Below the pieces are notes generated by a model. That model was not told the DNA's origin and searched no databases. It saw only the letters and a program-made list of their open reading frames with translations. 16,480 bases of DNA from an uncultured Erythrobacteraceae bacterium (GTDB taxonomy: Bacteria > Pseudomonadota > Alphaproteobacteria > Sphingomonadales > Sphingomonadaceae): assembly GCA_946482075.1 (NCBI GenBank), contig CAMLQG010000081.1, forward strand, positions 1-16,480. Reading direction: 5' to 3'. Below are positions 7,454-15,285 of the stretch, one piece after another (the stretch's first letter is position 1; every line of letters starts with the position of its first letter). The position numbers and the translations under genes are program-made.

Positions 7454-7492
7454 CTTCCCGGCCATGGTCATCCCTGGAGGCGTGGCGGGAAG
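7454..7492 (+). promoter_or_regulatory. Leader hairpin upstream of rplY
   Basis: CTTCCCG (7454-7460), a bulged G, and CCATG (7462-7466) pair with CGTGG (7481-7485) and CGGGAAG (7486-7492). This is twelve base pairs (one of them T-G) around a 14-base loop, GTCATCCCTGGAGG. No T-run follows, so it is not a terminator. L25 is known to repress its own mRNA through a leader structure in E. coli. A similar role here is inference. Confidence 0.5.
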
Positions 7493-7525
7493 ACAGATGT
7501 AACCTGTATTCGAAAGGCAAGTACT

Positions 7526-8161
7526 ATGAGCGATGCTCTGACCCTGCCGGCCGAAGCGCGCGAACGGGCTGGCAAGGGAGCCTCCCGTGCACTGCGCCGC
7601 GATGGCCGTGTCCCCGCCGTGATCTATGGCGGCAATGAAGATCCCGTGGCGATCCACGTCGAGGAGAAGGAACTGGTCCGCCAGCTGGGCACCGGCCACT
7701 TCATGAACTCGATCGTGATGATCGAAACCGGCGGCAAGACCTTGCGTACCCTGCCCAAGGACGTCGCCTTCCACCCGGTGAGCGACCGCCCACTGCATGT
7801 CGACTTCCTGCGTCTCGCGAAGAACGCCAAGGTCGAAGTCCATGTGCCGGTGGTGTTCACCAACGAAGAAGCCTCGCCCGGCCTCAAGAAGGGCGGCGTG
7901 CTCAACATTGTGCGTCACGAGCTCGACCTGATCTGCGATGCGGACAAGATTCCGTCGGAAATCGAGATCGACGTGACCGGCACCGATGTGGGCGATTCCA
8001 TCCACATCAGCAACGTCAAGCTGCCGTCCGGCTCGGAAAGCGCGATCACCGATCGCGACTTCACCATCGCGACGATCGTGGCGCCTTCTGCTCTGAAGGC
8101 GGCTACGGGCGACACGAACACCGAAGCCGGTGAAGCCGAAGGCGGTGAAGCGGAGGCTTGA
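7526..8161 (+). CDS. rplY: Ribosomal protein L25, general stress protein Ctc type
   Basis: L25/Ctc binds 5S rRNA in the large ribosomal subunit. The 211-residue protein is the long two-domain form. The N-terminal 5S-binding domain (residues 1 to about 95) includes the characteristic [21 protein letters not shown] and AIHVEEKEL segments and the [15 protein letters not shown] strand. The C-terminal TL5/Ctc beta domain spans about 100-190. It ends in an acidic tail ([13 protein letters not shown]) often seen in this group. The ATG at 7526 is preceded by AAAGG with a spacer of eight to nine bases. Upstream is a structured leader and downstream a strong terminator before pth. L25 and Pth genes are adjacent in many bacteria, which supports both calls. 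Confidence 0.96.
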   Translation: MSDALTLPAEARERAGKGASRALRRDGRVPAVIYGGNEDPVAIHVEEKELVRQLGTGHFMNSIVMIETGGKTLRTLPKDVAFHPVSDRPLHVDFLRLAKNAKVEVHVPVVFTNEEASPGLKKGGVLNIVRHELDLICDADKIPSEIEIDVTGTDVGDSIHISNVKLPSGSESAITDRDFTIATIVAPSALKAATGDTNTEAGEAEGGEAEA

Positions 8162-8181
8162 TCCTTCCTCTTCCGTAGCGA

Positions 8182-8223
8182 ACAAAGGCGCCGGCCCCGT
8201 TATCGCGTGGCCGGCGTTTTTGT
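8182..8223 (+). terminator. Intrinsic terminator between rplY and pth
   Basis: CGCCGGCC (8189-8196) pairs perfectly with GGCCGGCG (8209-8216) around a 12-base loop, followed at once by TTTTT (8217-8221). The A-rich 5' side extends the pairing outward to 8182/8223 with two G-T pairs, 15 pairs in all. It starts 21 bases after the rplY stop and ends 15 bases before the pth ATG, so it may work as a partial terminator that sets pth expression. Confidence 0.85.
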
Positions 8224-8238
8224 GTCTGAAGGAATGTC

Positions 8239-8808
8239 ATGCAGCTCTGGGTCGGTCTCGGAAATCCTGGTCCGCAATATGCGATGCACCGGCACAATGT
8301 CGGCTTCATGGCGCTGGACGTCATCGCCGAGATGCACGGCTTCGGCGCGGTGCAGAAGAAGTTCTCCGGCTGGGTGCAGGAAGGCCGCATCGGCAGCGAC
8401 AAGATCGTCCTGCTGAAGCCCGCCACCTTCATGAACGAAAGCGGGCGCGCCGTGGGCGAAGCGATGCGTTTCTACAAGCTGGATACGGACGCGCTGACCG
8501 TCTTTCATGACGAGCTCGATCTCGCCCCCTTCAAGGTCAAGGTGAAGCAGGGTGGCGGCACGGCGGGTCATAATGGGCTGCGCTCGATCGACAATCACTT
8601 GGGCCCCGATTTCCGCCGCGTGCGCATCGGGATCGGCCATCCCGGCCACAAGGACCGGGTGACGGGCTACGTGCTCGGCAATTACGCCAAGGCGGAGCAG
8701 GACGATCTCGTCGCCATGCTGGGTGCGATCGGGGCCGAGGCGGAATGGCTCGCGCGCGGGGACGATCCGCGCTTCATGAGCGAGTTGGCGCTGCGGCTGG
8801 CGGATTGA
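8239..8808 (+). CDS. pth: Peptidyl-tRNA hydrolase
   Basis: Pth cleaves peptidyl-tRNA that has dropped off the ribosome and so recycles tRNA; it is essential in many bacteria. The 189-residue protein has the expected length and all the known active-site positions. LWVGLGNPGPQY contains Asn9 and HNVGF contains the catalytic His19. KPATFMNESG contains Asn66, FHDELDL contains Asp91, and GGGTAGHNGLRS contains Asn112. These correspond to Asn10, His20, Asn68, Asp93 and Asn114 of the E. coli enzyme. The ATG at 8239 is preceded by GAAGGAATGTC. The gene is downstream of rplY, past an intrinsic terminator, and converges with the oxygenase-like gene on the other strand, with a palindromic repeat between them. 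Confidence 0.97.
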   Translation: MQLWVGLGNPGPQYAMHRHNVGFMALDVIAEMHGFGAVQKKFSGWVQEGRIGSDKIVLLKPATFMNESGRAVGEAMRFYKLDTDALTVFHDELDLAPFKVKVKQGGGTAGHNGLRSIDNHLGPDFRRVRIGIGHPGHKDRVTGYVLGNYAKAEQDDLVAMLGAIGAEAEWLARGDDPRFMSELALRLAD

Positions 8809-8819
8809 TCCTTACGACC

Positions 8820-8901
8820 GTCATTGCGAGCGGAGCGAAGCAATCCTGAGCATCGCGCGTTGAGCTTTGGATTGCCGCGGACCTTCGGTCCTCGCAATGA
8901 C
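8820..8901. repeat. Palindromic dispersed repeat, copy B (downstream of pth)
   Basis: The 82-base element is bounded by GTCATTGCGAG and CTCGCAATGAC. It is in inverted orientation relative to copy A (7312-7401): its last 34 bases are the exact reverse complement of the first 34 of copy A. The middle differs between the two copies. It fills the gap between the convergent pth and oxygenase-like genes and could terminate transcription from both sides. Confidence 0.88.
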
Positions 8902-8909
8902 TGGTATGC

Positions 8910-9692
8910 TTAAGCCTTCACTTTCGCCCGGCTCTTCCCTGCGGGCTTCGCCTTTGGAGGTTCCGCCTTGTCCTGTGTTTCCGGAACTTCGGGCACATCG
9001 GACGGGCCGGGGGGATTCTCAGGCAGCGTATTCTTCAATTCGTCCTGCTGGACTTCCTTGGCCTTTGCCGGATCGATGGCGACTTTCGCGTTGATCGCGA
9101 TCGTCACGCGTTCCTCGTCCGAACGGTTGGGATGGACCCAATGCTTGAGAGTGCTGGGGAAGACGATCAGCATGCCGGCCGCCGGCTTCAGTGTGATCAG
9201 CCCGCGATGATAGGGCGACTGGACCAATCCCTGACCGGGGGGAGCCGAGCGATGATCGATAAACTCGATTGCCCCGTCCGGCGTGCCTTCGCGCCCCTGG
9301 GGGACATAAACATAATAGGCGGCCGACCAGAATGCTCCGGGATGATCGTGCGGTACATTGTAGCCGCCATCCGGATTCACATTCACCCAGCCATCGCATT
9401 CGAGGCGCATCTTGGTGAGATCCGTCCCTTTCGCCGCGATGCGGCGCGTGGCGTCGGCCAGCGAGAGCATGATCGCCTTCGCCAGCTCGCGATGGGCGGG
9501 TTCCTTGCGAGCGAAGAAATCGAGGTCGCTGTGCCAGCCACTGCGGTTGGAACGGACCATGCCGGCTTCCGCCGCGCGACGCTGATCGATTTCCTTCAGG
9601 AGTGCCGCATTGATGCGCTCGGCATCGTCGATCATGTAGGTGACCAACGGGGTCGCGAAGGCGAGCTGCAGTTTCTGGAATGTCTGTGCCAA
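8910..9692 (-). CDS. Putative 2-oxoglutarate/Fe(II) oxygenase-like protein
   Basis: The 260-residue protein resembles the bacterial 2OG-Fe(II) oxygenase families with the fold of PF13759. A conserved N-terminal block FATPLVTYMI is followed by SGWHSDLDFF. The core NPDGGYNVPHDHPGAFWSA carries a histidine pair at 115 and 117 with aspartate between. FPSTLKHWVHPN has histidines at 184 and 187, and ERVTIAIN has Arg195, a likely 2-oxoglutarate contact. Which histidines bind iron cannot be settled by eye, and the substrate is unknown. Residues 218-260 form a Pro/Glu/Lys-rich tail ending in basic KSRAKVKA. The frame closes with TAA six codons upstream and the only early start is TTG at 9692, with AAGGA about 12 bases before it. 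An uncommon TTG start is therefore likely. The gene lies between pth and ychF on the opposite strand. Confidence 0.8.
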   Translation of the reverse strand: MAQTFQKLQLAFATPLVTYMIDDAERINAALLKEIDQRRAAEAGMVRSNRSGWHSDLDFFARKEPAHRELAKAIMLSLADATRRIAAKGTDLTKMRLECDGWVNVNPDGGYNVPHDHPGAFWSAAYYVYVPQGREGTPDGAIEFIDHRSAPPGQGLVQSPYHRGLITLKPAAGMLIVFPSTLKHWVHPNRSDEERVTIAINAKVAIDPAKAKEVQQDELKNTLPENPPGPSDVPEVPETQDKAEPPKAKPAGKSRAKVKA

Positions 9693-9808
9693 GCGGAATA
9701 TCCGTCCTTAAACAACGTAACGCGCGCCTATCGGCGTAGACCGGCATGCGAAGCAAGCCTTAGAAGCCGACTTATTCCCGGGCAATAGTGCGCCTCCCGC
9801 CGCGCGCC

Positions 9809-9822
9809 TTGACCTATATCAA
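9809..9822. promoter_or_regulatory. FNR/FixK-type binding site
   Basis: TTGACCTATATCAA matches the CRP/FNR-family consensus TTGAT-N4-ATCAA at nine of ten fixed positions, and a flanking C/G pair extends the symmetry. It lies in the 229-base gap between divergent genes: 116 bases from the TTG start of the oxygenase-like gene and 99 bases before the ychF ATG. Which gene it serves cannot be told from position alone. The rest of the gap contains the 12-base palindrome AGGCGCGCGCCT at 9889-9900 and a 15-codon reading frame. Confidence 0.5.
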
Positions 9823-9841
9823 GTCCATCCCGCGAGCGCCA

Positions 9842-9889
9842 ATGGCCCATGCGCCGGAGATGCTGGCCTTTCCCACCATGTACCGCTAA
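9842..9889 (+). other. Possible 15-residue leader reading frame
   Basis: ATG at 9842 to TAA at 9889 encodes MAHAPEMLAFPTMYR, starting 20 bases after the FNR-like box and ending 33 bases before the ychF start. There is no Shine-Dalgarno sequence and I do not recognise the peptide, so this may be chance. I list it because of its position within the ychF leader. Confidence 0.15.
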
Positions 9890-9921
9890 GGCGCGCGCCT
9901 GTCATTCAACCGGAGTTTTTC

Positions 9922-11022
9922 ATGGGTTTCCGTTGCGGGATCGTGGGCCTGCCCAATGTCGGCAAATCGACGCTGTTCAATGCGCTGACCGAAACGCAGG
10001 CGGCGCAGGCGGCGAACTATCCGTTCTGCACGATCGAGCCGAATGTCGGCCAGGTCGGCGTGCCCGATCCACGGCTCGACAAGCTCGCCGCCATCGCCTC
10101 CTCCGCCAAGACCATCCCCACCCAGCTCGCTTTCGTCGACATTGCCGGCCTGGTGCGCGGCGCATCGAAGGGCGAAGGGCTCGGCAACCAGTTCCTCGGC
10201 AATATCCGCGAAGTGGATGCGATCATCCATGTGCTGCGCTGCTTCGAGAATGACGACATCCAGCATGTCGACAACAGGGTCGATCCGATTTCAGACGCGG
10301 ATACGGTGGAGACCGAACTGATGCTGTCGGATCTAGAAAGTCTCGAAAAGCGCGTCCCCGCCGCCCAGAAGAAGGCCGCGCAGGGCGACAAGGAATCGAA
10401 GCTGATCGCCTCCGTCCTCGGCCAAGCGCTCGACCTGCTGCGCGAAGGCAAGCCAGCCCGCCTCACCCAGCCCAGGGACGAGGAGGAAGCCCGCGTCTTC
10501 GCCCAGGCCCAGCTCCTGACCGCCAAGCCCGTGCTCTATGTCTGCAATGTCGAGGAAGAAGCCGCGGCCACCGGGAATGACTTCTCCGCCCGCGTGTTCG
10601 AGAAGGCCAAGGCCGAAGGCGCCCAGGCAGTGATCGTCTCCGCCGCGATCGAAGCCGATCTGGTGGGCATGGAGCCCGATGAACGGCTGGCCTTCCTTGA
10701 AGAGCTCGGCCTGCACGAAACCGGCCTCGCCCGGATCATCCGCTCAGGCTACGACCTGCTGCAGCTCCTGACCTTCTTCACCGTCGGCCCCAAGGAAGCG
10801 CGCGCCTGGACGGTCCACAAGGGCGCGAAAGCTCCCGAGGCGGCAGGCGAGATTCATTCCGACATGCAACGCGGCTTCATTCGCGCCGAAACCATCGCTT
10901 ATGACGATTACGTCACGCTGGGCGGGGAAACGGCCGCGAAAGATGCCGGCAAGCTGCGGCAGGAAGGCAAGGAATACGCCGTGCAGGACGGCGACGTGAT
11001 GCACTTCAAGTTCAACGTGTAA
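9922..11022 (+). CDS. ychF: Redox-regulated ATPase YchF (Obg family)
   Basis: YchF is a universally conserved P-loop NTPase of the Obg group that prefers ATP and associates with ribosomes; it has been linked to stress responses and translation start-site choice. The 366-residue protein has the usual length. It shows G1 GLPNVGKST (residues 9-17), G3 DIAGLVRGASKGEG (73-86), the altered G4 motif NVEE (209-212) in place of NKxD that explains ATP specificity, a helical insertion (about 125-195), and a C-terminal TGS domain (about 281-364, with GDVMHFKFNV at the end). The ATG at 9922 follows CCGGAG with a spacer of eight bases. In many bacteria ychF lies directly after pth. Here the oxygenase-like gene intervenes, leaving ychF with its own promoter region. 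Confidence 0.98.
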   Translation: MGFRCGIVGLPNVGKSTLFNALTETQAAQAANYPFCTIEPNVGQVGVPDPRLDKLAAIASSAKTIPTQLAFVDIAGLVRGASKGEGLGNQFLGNIREVDAIIHVLRCFENDDIQHVDNRVDPISDADTVETELMLSDLESLEKRVPAAQKKAAQGDKESKLIASVLGQALDLLREGKPARLTQPRDEEEARVFAQAQLLTAKPVLYVCNVEEEAAATGNDFSARVFEKAKAEGAQAVIVSAAIEADLVGMEPDERLAFLEELGLHETGLARIIRSGYDLLQLLTFFTVGPKEARAWTVHKGAKAPEAAGEIHSDMQRGFIRAETIAYDDYVTLGGETAAKDAGKLRQEGKEYAVQDGDVMHFKFNV

Positions 11023-11045
11023 GGGAGCCCGTCCTCCGGCTCTCG

Positions 11046-11573
11046 TCAGGGAAGTTCCCGTATTGGACGGTCGCTGGCGAGCGCGATCGGCTCCATGCGA
11101 CTGTCGGCCGCCATGTCTTGCGACTTAACGCGTTCGACCGTCAGACCGTTTCCTTCCTCGACTCCCTCTGTCGAAGTCACGTCATGGCTGTGACCATGCG
11201 TCTCTTTGGAATTGTCCGCAGGGAGGTCGTCGGAATAGGTCTGCGCTTCCAGTAACTCCGGCTCGCGCGCAAATTCGTCGATCATATAAGGGCGCATGCG
11301 CAGAGGCCTGCGCTTCCATAGATCCTCCACTTCGATCCGGCCGCTTCGGGTGATGAGAGGATAATGGTCGGGCAGATCGGCTTGCGCGGTTGCGTACATG
11401 CTGCCGTCTGGCATCGGCGCGGGACTTATGGAGTCGCCTCCAGCCTGTTTGGGAATCGTGGTGATCGATCCGCTGGCGATGAAACCGAACGCGGTTCCGC
11501 AGAGGAGAGTGCCCAGAGCTAGGGAACCAAGCTTCACACTATTTACTCCATTTCGGATTAGTGATCGCTTCAT
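11046..11573 (-). CDS. Hypothetical protein with N-terminal signal or membrane anchor
   Basis: I do not recognise this 175-residue protein. After a basic start (MKRSLIRNGVNSVK) it has one hydrophobic stretch at about residues 14-36 (LGSLALGTLLCGTAFGFIAS), which would be a signal peptide or an anchor leaving the rest in the periplasm. The remainder is hydrophilic and probably partly disordered: WKRRPLRMRPYMIDEFAREPEL in the middle, then a His-rich HGHSHD patch and an acidic segment. A TTG codon directly precedes the ATG at 11573; I prefer the ATG, with GGCGGAA upstream. Base composition looks somewhat less GC-rich than the neighbours, which suggests a fast-evolving or acquired gene. It follows the small lipoprotein gene after 78 bases on the same strand and converges with ychF. 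Confidence 0.6.
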   Translation of the reverse strand: MKRSLIRNGVNSVKLGSLALGTLLCGTAFGFIASGSITTIPKQAGGDSISPAPMPDGSMYATAQADLPDHYPLITRSGRIEVEDLWKRRPLRMRPYMIDEFAREPELLEAQTYSDDLPADNSKETHGHSHDVTSTEGVEEGNGLTVERVKSQDMAADSRMEPIALASDRPIRELP

Positions 11574-11651
11574 CAATGTTCCGCCGTCTCTTGCGTTCCT
11601 TCCATGCCCGGCGTGCTATCTTATCCATCTAGCGCTGCACGGCTTCGGCCG

Positions 11652-12191
11652 TTATCCGCCTCCCTGACCGCCCGCCGGGAAGGCTTCATCCGCGCAATGG
11701 ACCGTGCCGGCGCCGCTATAGACCACACGGCCCTGCGCGTCGCGCAGGATCACGCTGCCTTCCGCCTCGGCGGGCTTGCGATCCTCGCCGGTGTCTTGCG
11801 TGACGGAGAGTTGGAGCGAATAGAGCTTGCCGAAATATTGCGCGCGCGTGCCTGCCGGCATTTCCGCGCTGCCGACATCGGCGGCGAAGCGCTGCATTTC
11901 GCCTTCGATCTTGGCGTAGGCCACCACCGGCAGCGTGACGATCCGTTCGCTCAGACTGAAGCCGGGGGAAAAGCTGCAACCGCCGGGCTTGATCGCATAG
12001 CGTTCACGATCGCCCGCAAGAATCGGGTCGGGCGTGACTTCGCGCAGCGGCGGCGGCGCCTTGTTGGCTTTCTCCACCATGGCGATGTCCCGTTCGTCCA
12101 TGCGGTTCTGTTCTTCGGGCGAGATATCCTTGTCACAGCCGTAGAGCGCCAGCGCGGCAAGGCCGACGATCACCCCCTGCACTTCCCGCAT
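11652..12191 (-). CDS. Small putative lipoprotein coupled to mutL
   Basis: The 179-residue protein begins MREVQGVIVGLAALALYGC. The cysteine at 19 sits in a lipobox-like LYGC, unusual for the tyrosine, followed by Asp-Lys. The mature part starts with a charged helix (EEQNRMDERDIAMVEKANK) and contains two further cysteines (GGCSF and VHCADE) that could form a disulfide. It ends in a Gly-rich tail. I do not recognise a named domain. Its ATG shares one base with the mutL TGA (TGATG), so translation is probably coupled. Longer in-frame starts exist inside mutL but would lose the signal sequence. A 14-base hairpin (ACGGC-TTCG-GCCGT) overlaps the stop codon but lacks a T-run. A link to mismatch repair is doubtful for an envelope protein. 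Confidence 0.7.
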   Translation of the reverse strand: MREVQGVIVGLAALALYGCDKDISPEEQNRMDERDIAMVEKANKAPPPLREVTPDPILAGDRERYAIKPGGCSFSPGFSLSERIVTLPVVAYAKIEGEMQRFAADVGSAEMPAGTRAQYFGKLYSLQLSVTQDTGEDRKPAEAEGSVILRDAQGRVVYSGAGTVHCADEAFPAGGQGGG

Positions 12192-13993
12192 CAATGCCTC
12201 CCGAACAGCTTCTCGACATCCTGCATCGATAGCTTGACCCATGTCGGCCGGCCATGATTGCATTGTCCGGAACGCGGCGTGCGTTCCATTTCCCGCAATA
12301 ACGCATTCATTTCAGGGATGGAAAGGGGTCTGCCGGCCCTGACGGAGCCGTGGCAGGCCATAGTCGCCAGAATATGTTCGATCTTCTCACCCAGCAGCAG
12401 CGCTTCGCCATGCTTGGCGAGATCGTCCGCCATGTCGCGCAGCAGGGCATGCGGGTCGCCTTTCGCGAGCGGAGCGGGCATCGCGCGTACCAGCATGGCG
12501 GCAGGGCCGAAGCGTTCGACCATCAGGCCCATCTCTGCGAACTTCTCCGCATGCTGTTCGAGCCGGTCGCAATCGGGCTCATCCATCTCGACCACTTCCG
12601 GGATCAGCAAGGCCTGGCTAGGTGGCGCAGCCTCATCTCCCCGCGCGGCGCGCAGACGTTCGAGCACGAGCCGTTCATGCGCGGCGTGCTGGTCGACGAT
12701 CACGAGCCCGTCCCGGGCTTCGGCCACGATATAGGTATTGGCCACCTGACCGCGCGCGACGCCGAGTGGATACTCCTCGGTCTCGCCCGGATCTTCCGTG
12801 GCGATTTCGGCGCGGGCGGCTGGCGTCGCCATCACGTCCCGCTCGTAAGCGCGCCAGGCCTGCCCTGCTTCGCTCACGCGGGATGACGGCGCGCTCCAGT
12901 CGCGGCCGGTGAAGATCGAGCGCAGTGCAGGCGCGGGTTCCGCTGCGACGGGCTCGACCTGCCAGCGGCTCATCGCCTCGGCCGCGGGGGCCTGCGCGCT
13001 CCGCCGGTCCCCGCTCGCCAGCGCTTCGCGCAAGGCGGAGACGATGAAGCCACGCACCCCGGCGGAATCGCGGAAGCGGACTTCGGTCTTGGCCGGGTGG
13101 ACGTTCACGTCCACATCCTCGGCCGGCAGGGTGAGGAACAGCGCCAGCACCGCGTGGCGATCGCGCGCGAGCATTTCGGCATAGGCGCCCCGCACCGCCC
13201 CCACCAGCAGCCGGTCCTTCACCGGACGGCCATTGACGAAGAGATATTGATGATCGGCCACGCCGCGATTGTAGGTCGGCAGGCCGGCCACGCCCGTCAG
13301 CCGCATCTCCCCGTGCTGCAGGTCGATCGCCACGCCGTTGTCGGCCAGTTCGCGCGCGATGATCCGCGCGACGCGGGTCTCCAGCCCTTCCCCGCCCTGG
13401 ACCGAGAGGATGCGCCGTCCATCATGTTCCAGCGTGAAGCCGATATCCGGCCGCGCCATCGCGAGCCGCCGCATCACGTCGAGGCAGGCGGCATATTCGC
13501 TCCGCGCGCTGCGCAGGAATTTGCGGCGCGCGGGGACGCGGGCGAACAGCCGTTCGACCCGCACGCGCGTGCCGGGGGGCAGCGCCGCCGGGCCTTCCTC
13601 GGCGAGATCGCCATGATCGACGACCCGCTTCCAGCCCTGCTCCGCCCCGCGCACCCGGCTTTCGAGCGTCAACAAAGCGACGGATGCAATCGAAGGCAGC
13701 GCTTCACCCCGGAAGCCGAGAGTGGCGACCCGTTCGATCGCATCGTCAGGCAGTTTGGAGGTGGCATGCCGTTCCAGCGCGAGCGAAAGATCGTCGCGCG
13801 TCATGCCGCAGCCGTCGTCGGTCACTTCGATCCGGGTGAGGCCGCCTTCCCGCAGATCGACATCGATCCGGGTGGAGCCGGCATCGATCGCATTCTCCAC
13901 CAGTTCCTTGAGCGCGGCGGAAGGACGCTCGACCACTTCGCCAGCGGCGATACGGTTGACCAGTGTCTCGGGAAGGCGCCTTATCGATGGCAT
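12191..13993 (-). CDS. mutL: DNA mismatch repair protein MutL with endonuclease motif
   Basis: MutL couples mismatch recognition by MutS to downstream strand removal. The 600-residue protein has the GHKL ATPase domain: IAAGEVVERPSAALKELVENAIDAG with Glu30 and Asn34, then DDGCGM at 59-64 and TLGFRGEAL at 91-99. A transducer domain ends in DVNVHPAKTEVRF (294-307), followed by a variable Ala/Pro-rich linker (about 330-405). The C-terminal dimerisation domain carries DQHAAHERLVLE at 434-445, which fits the DQHA-x2-E-x4-E nuclease motif. ACHGS near 546 and CNHGRPT at 578-584 are the usual partner metal-site motifs. It should therefore be a nicking MutL, as in bacteria without MutH. The ATG at 13993 follows AGGATGATGAA. 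It is divergent from mreB (176-base gap) and overlaps the downstream lipoprotein gene. Confidence 0.97.
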   Translation of the reverse strand: MPSIRRLPETLVNRIAAGEVVERPSAALKELVENAIDAGSTRIDVDLREGGLTRIEVTDDGCGMTRDDLSLALERHATSKLPDDAIERVATLGFRGEALPSIASVALLTLESRVRGAEQGWKRVVDHGDLAEEGPAALPPGTRVRVERLFARVPARRKFLRSARSEYAACLDVMRRLAMARPDIGFTLEHDGRRILSVQGGEGLETRVARIIARELADNGVAIDLQHGEMRLTGVAGLPTYNRGVADHQYLFVNGRPVKDRLLVGAVRGAYAEMLARDRHAVLALFLTLPAEDVDVNVHPAKTEVRFRDSAGVRGFIVSALREALASGDRRSAQAPAAEAMSRWQVEPVAAEPAPALRSIFTGRDWSAPSSRVSEAGQAWRAYERDVMATPAARAEIATEDPGETEEYPLGVARGQVANTYIVAEARDGLVIVDQHAAHERLVLERLRAARGDEAAPPSQALLIPEVVEMDEPDCDRLEQHAEKFAEMGLMVERFGPAAMLVRAMPAPLAKGDPHALLRDMADDLAKHGEALLLGEKIEHILATMACHGSVRAGRPLSIPEMNALLREMERTPRSGQCNHGRPTWVKLSMQDVEKLFGRH

Positions 13994-15216
<1,223 letters not shown>

Positions 15217-15227
15217 CAGGCAACCGC

Positions 15228-15250
15228 CCGGCGCGTGGGGCCCGTGCCGG
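15228..15250 (+). promoter_or_regulatory. Hairpin between mreB and mreC
   Basis: CCGGCGCG (15228-15235) pairs with CGTGCCGG (15243-15250) through eight pairs including one G-T, with a seven-base loop. No T-run follows, so it is unlikely to be a full terminator. It may protect the mreB mRNA end or modulate mreC. Confidence 0.4.
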
Positions 15251-15285
15251 CATAGGGTACAGACCCCAGAAGGGAGCTGGCGCGA

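Noticed and set aside
11025..11042. GAGCC/GGCTC hairpin as the ychF terminator
   Set aside because: The stem is only five bases and no T-run follows on either strand, so there is not enough to call a terminator.
11639..11652. ACGGC-TTCG-GCCGT hairpin as terminator of the mutL operon
   Set aside because: It overlaps the stop codon of the lipoprotein gene and has no T-run downstream on the minus strand.
11604..12257. 217-codon plus-strand frame opposite the small lipoprotein gene
   Set aside because: The minus-strand frame has a signal sequence and a mutL-coupled start. The plus frame has neither a binding site nor motifs.
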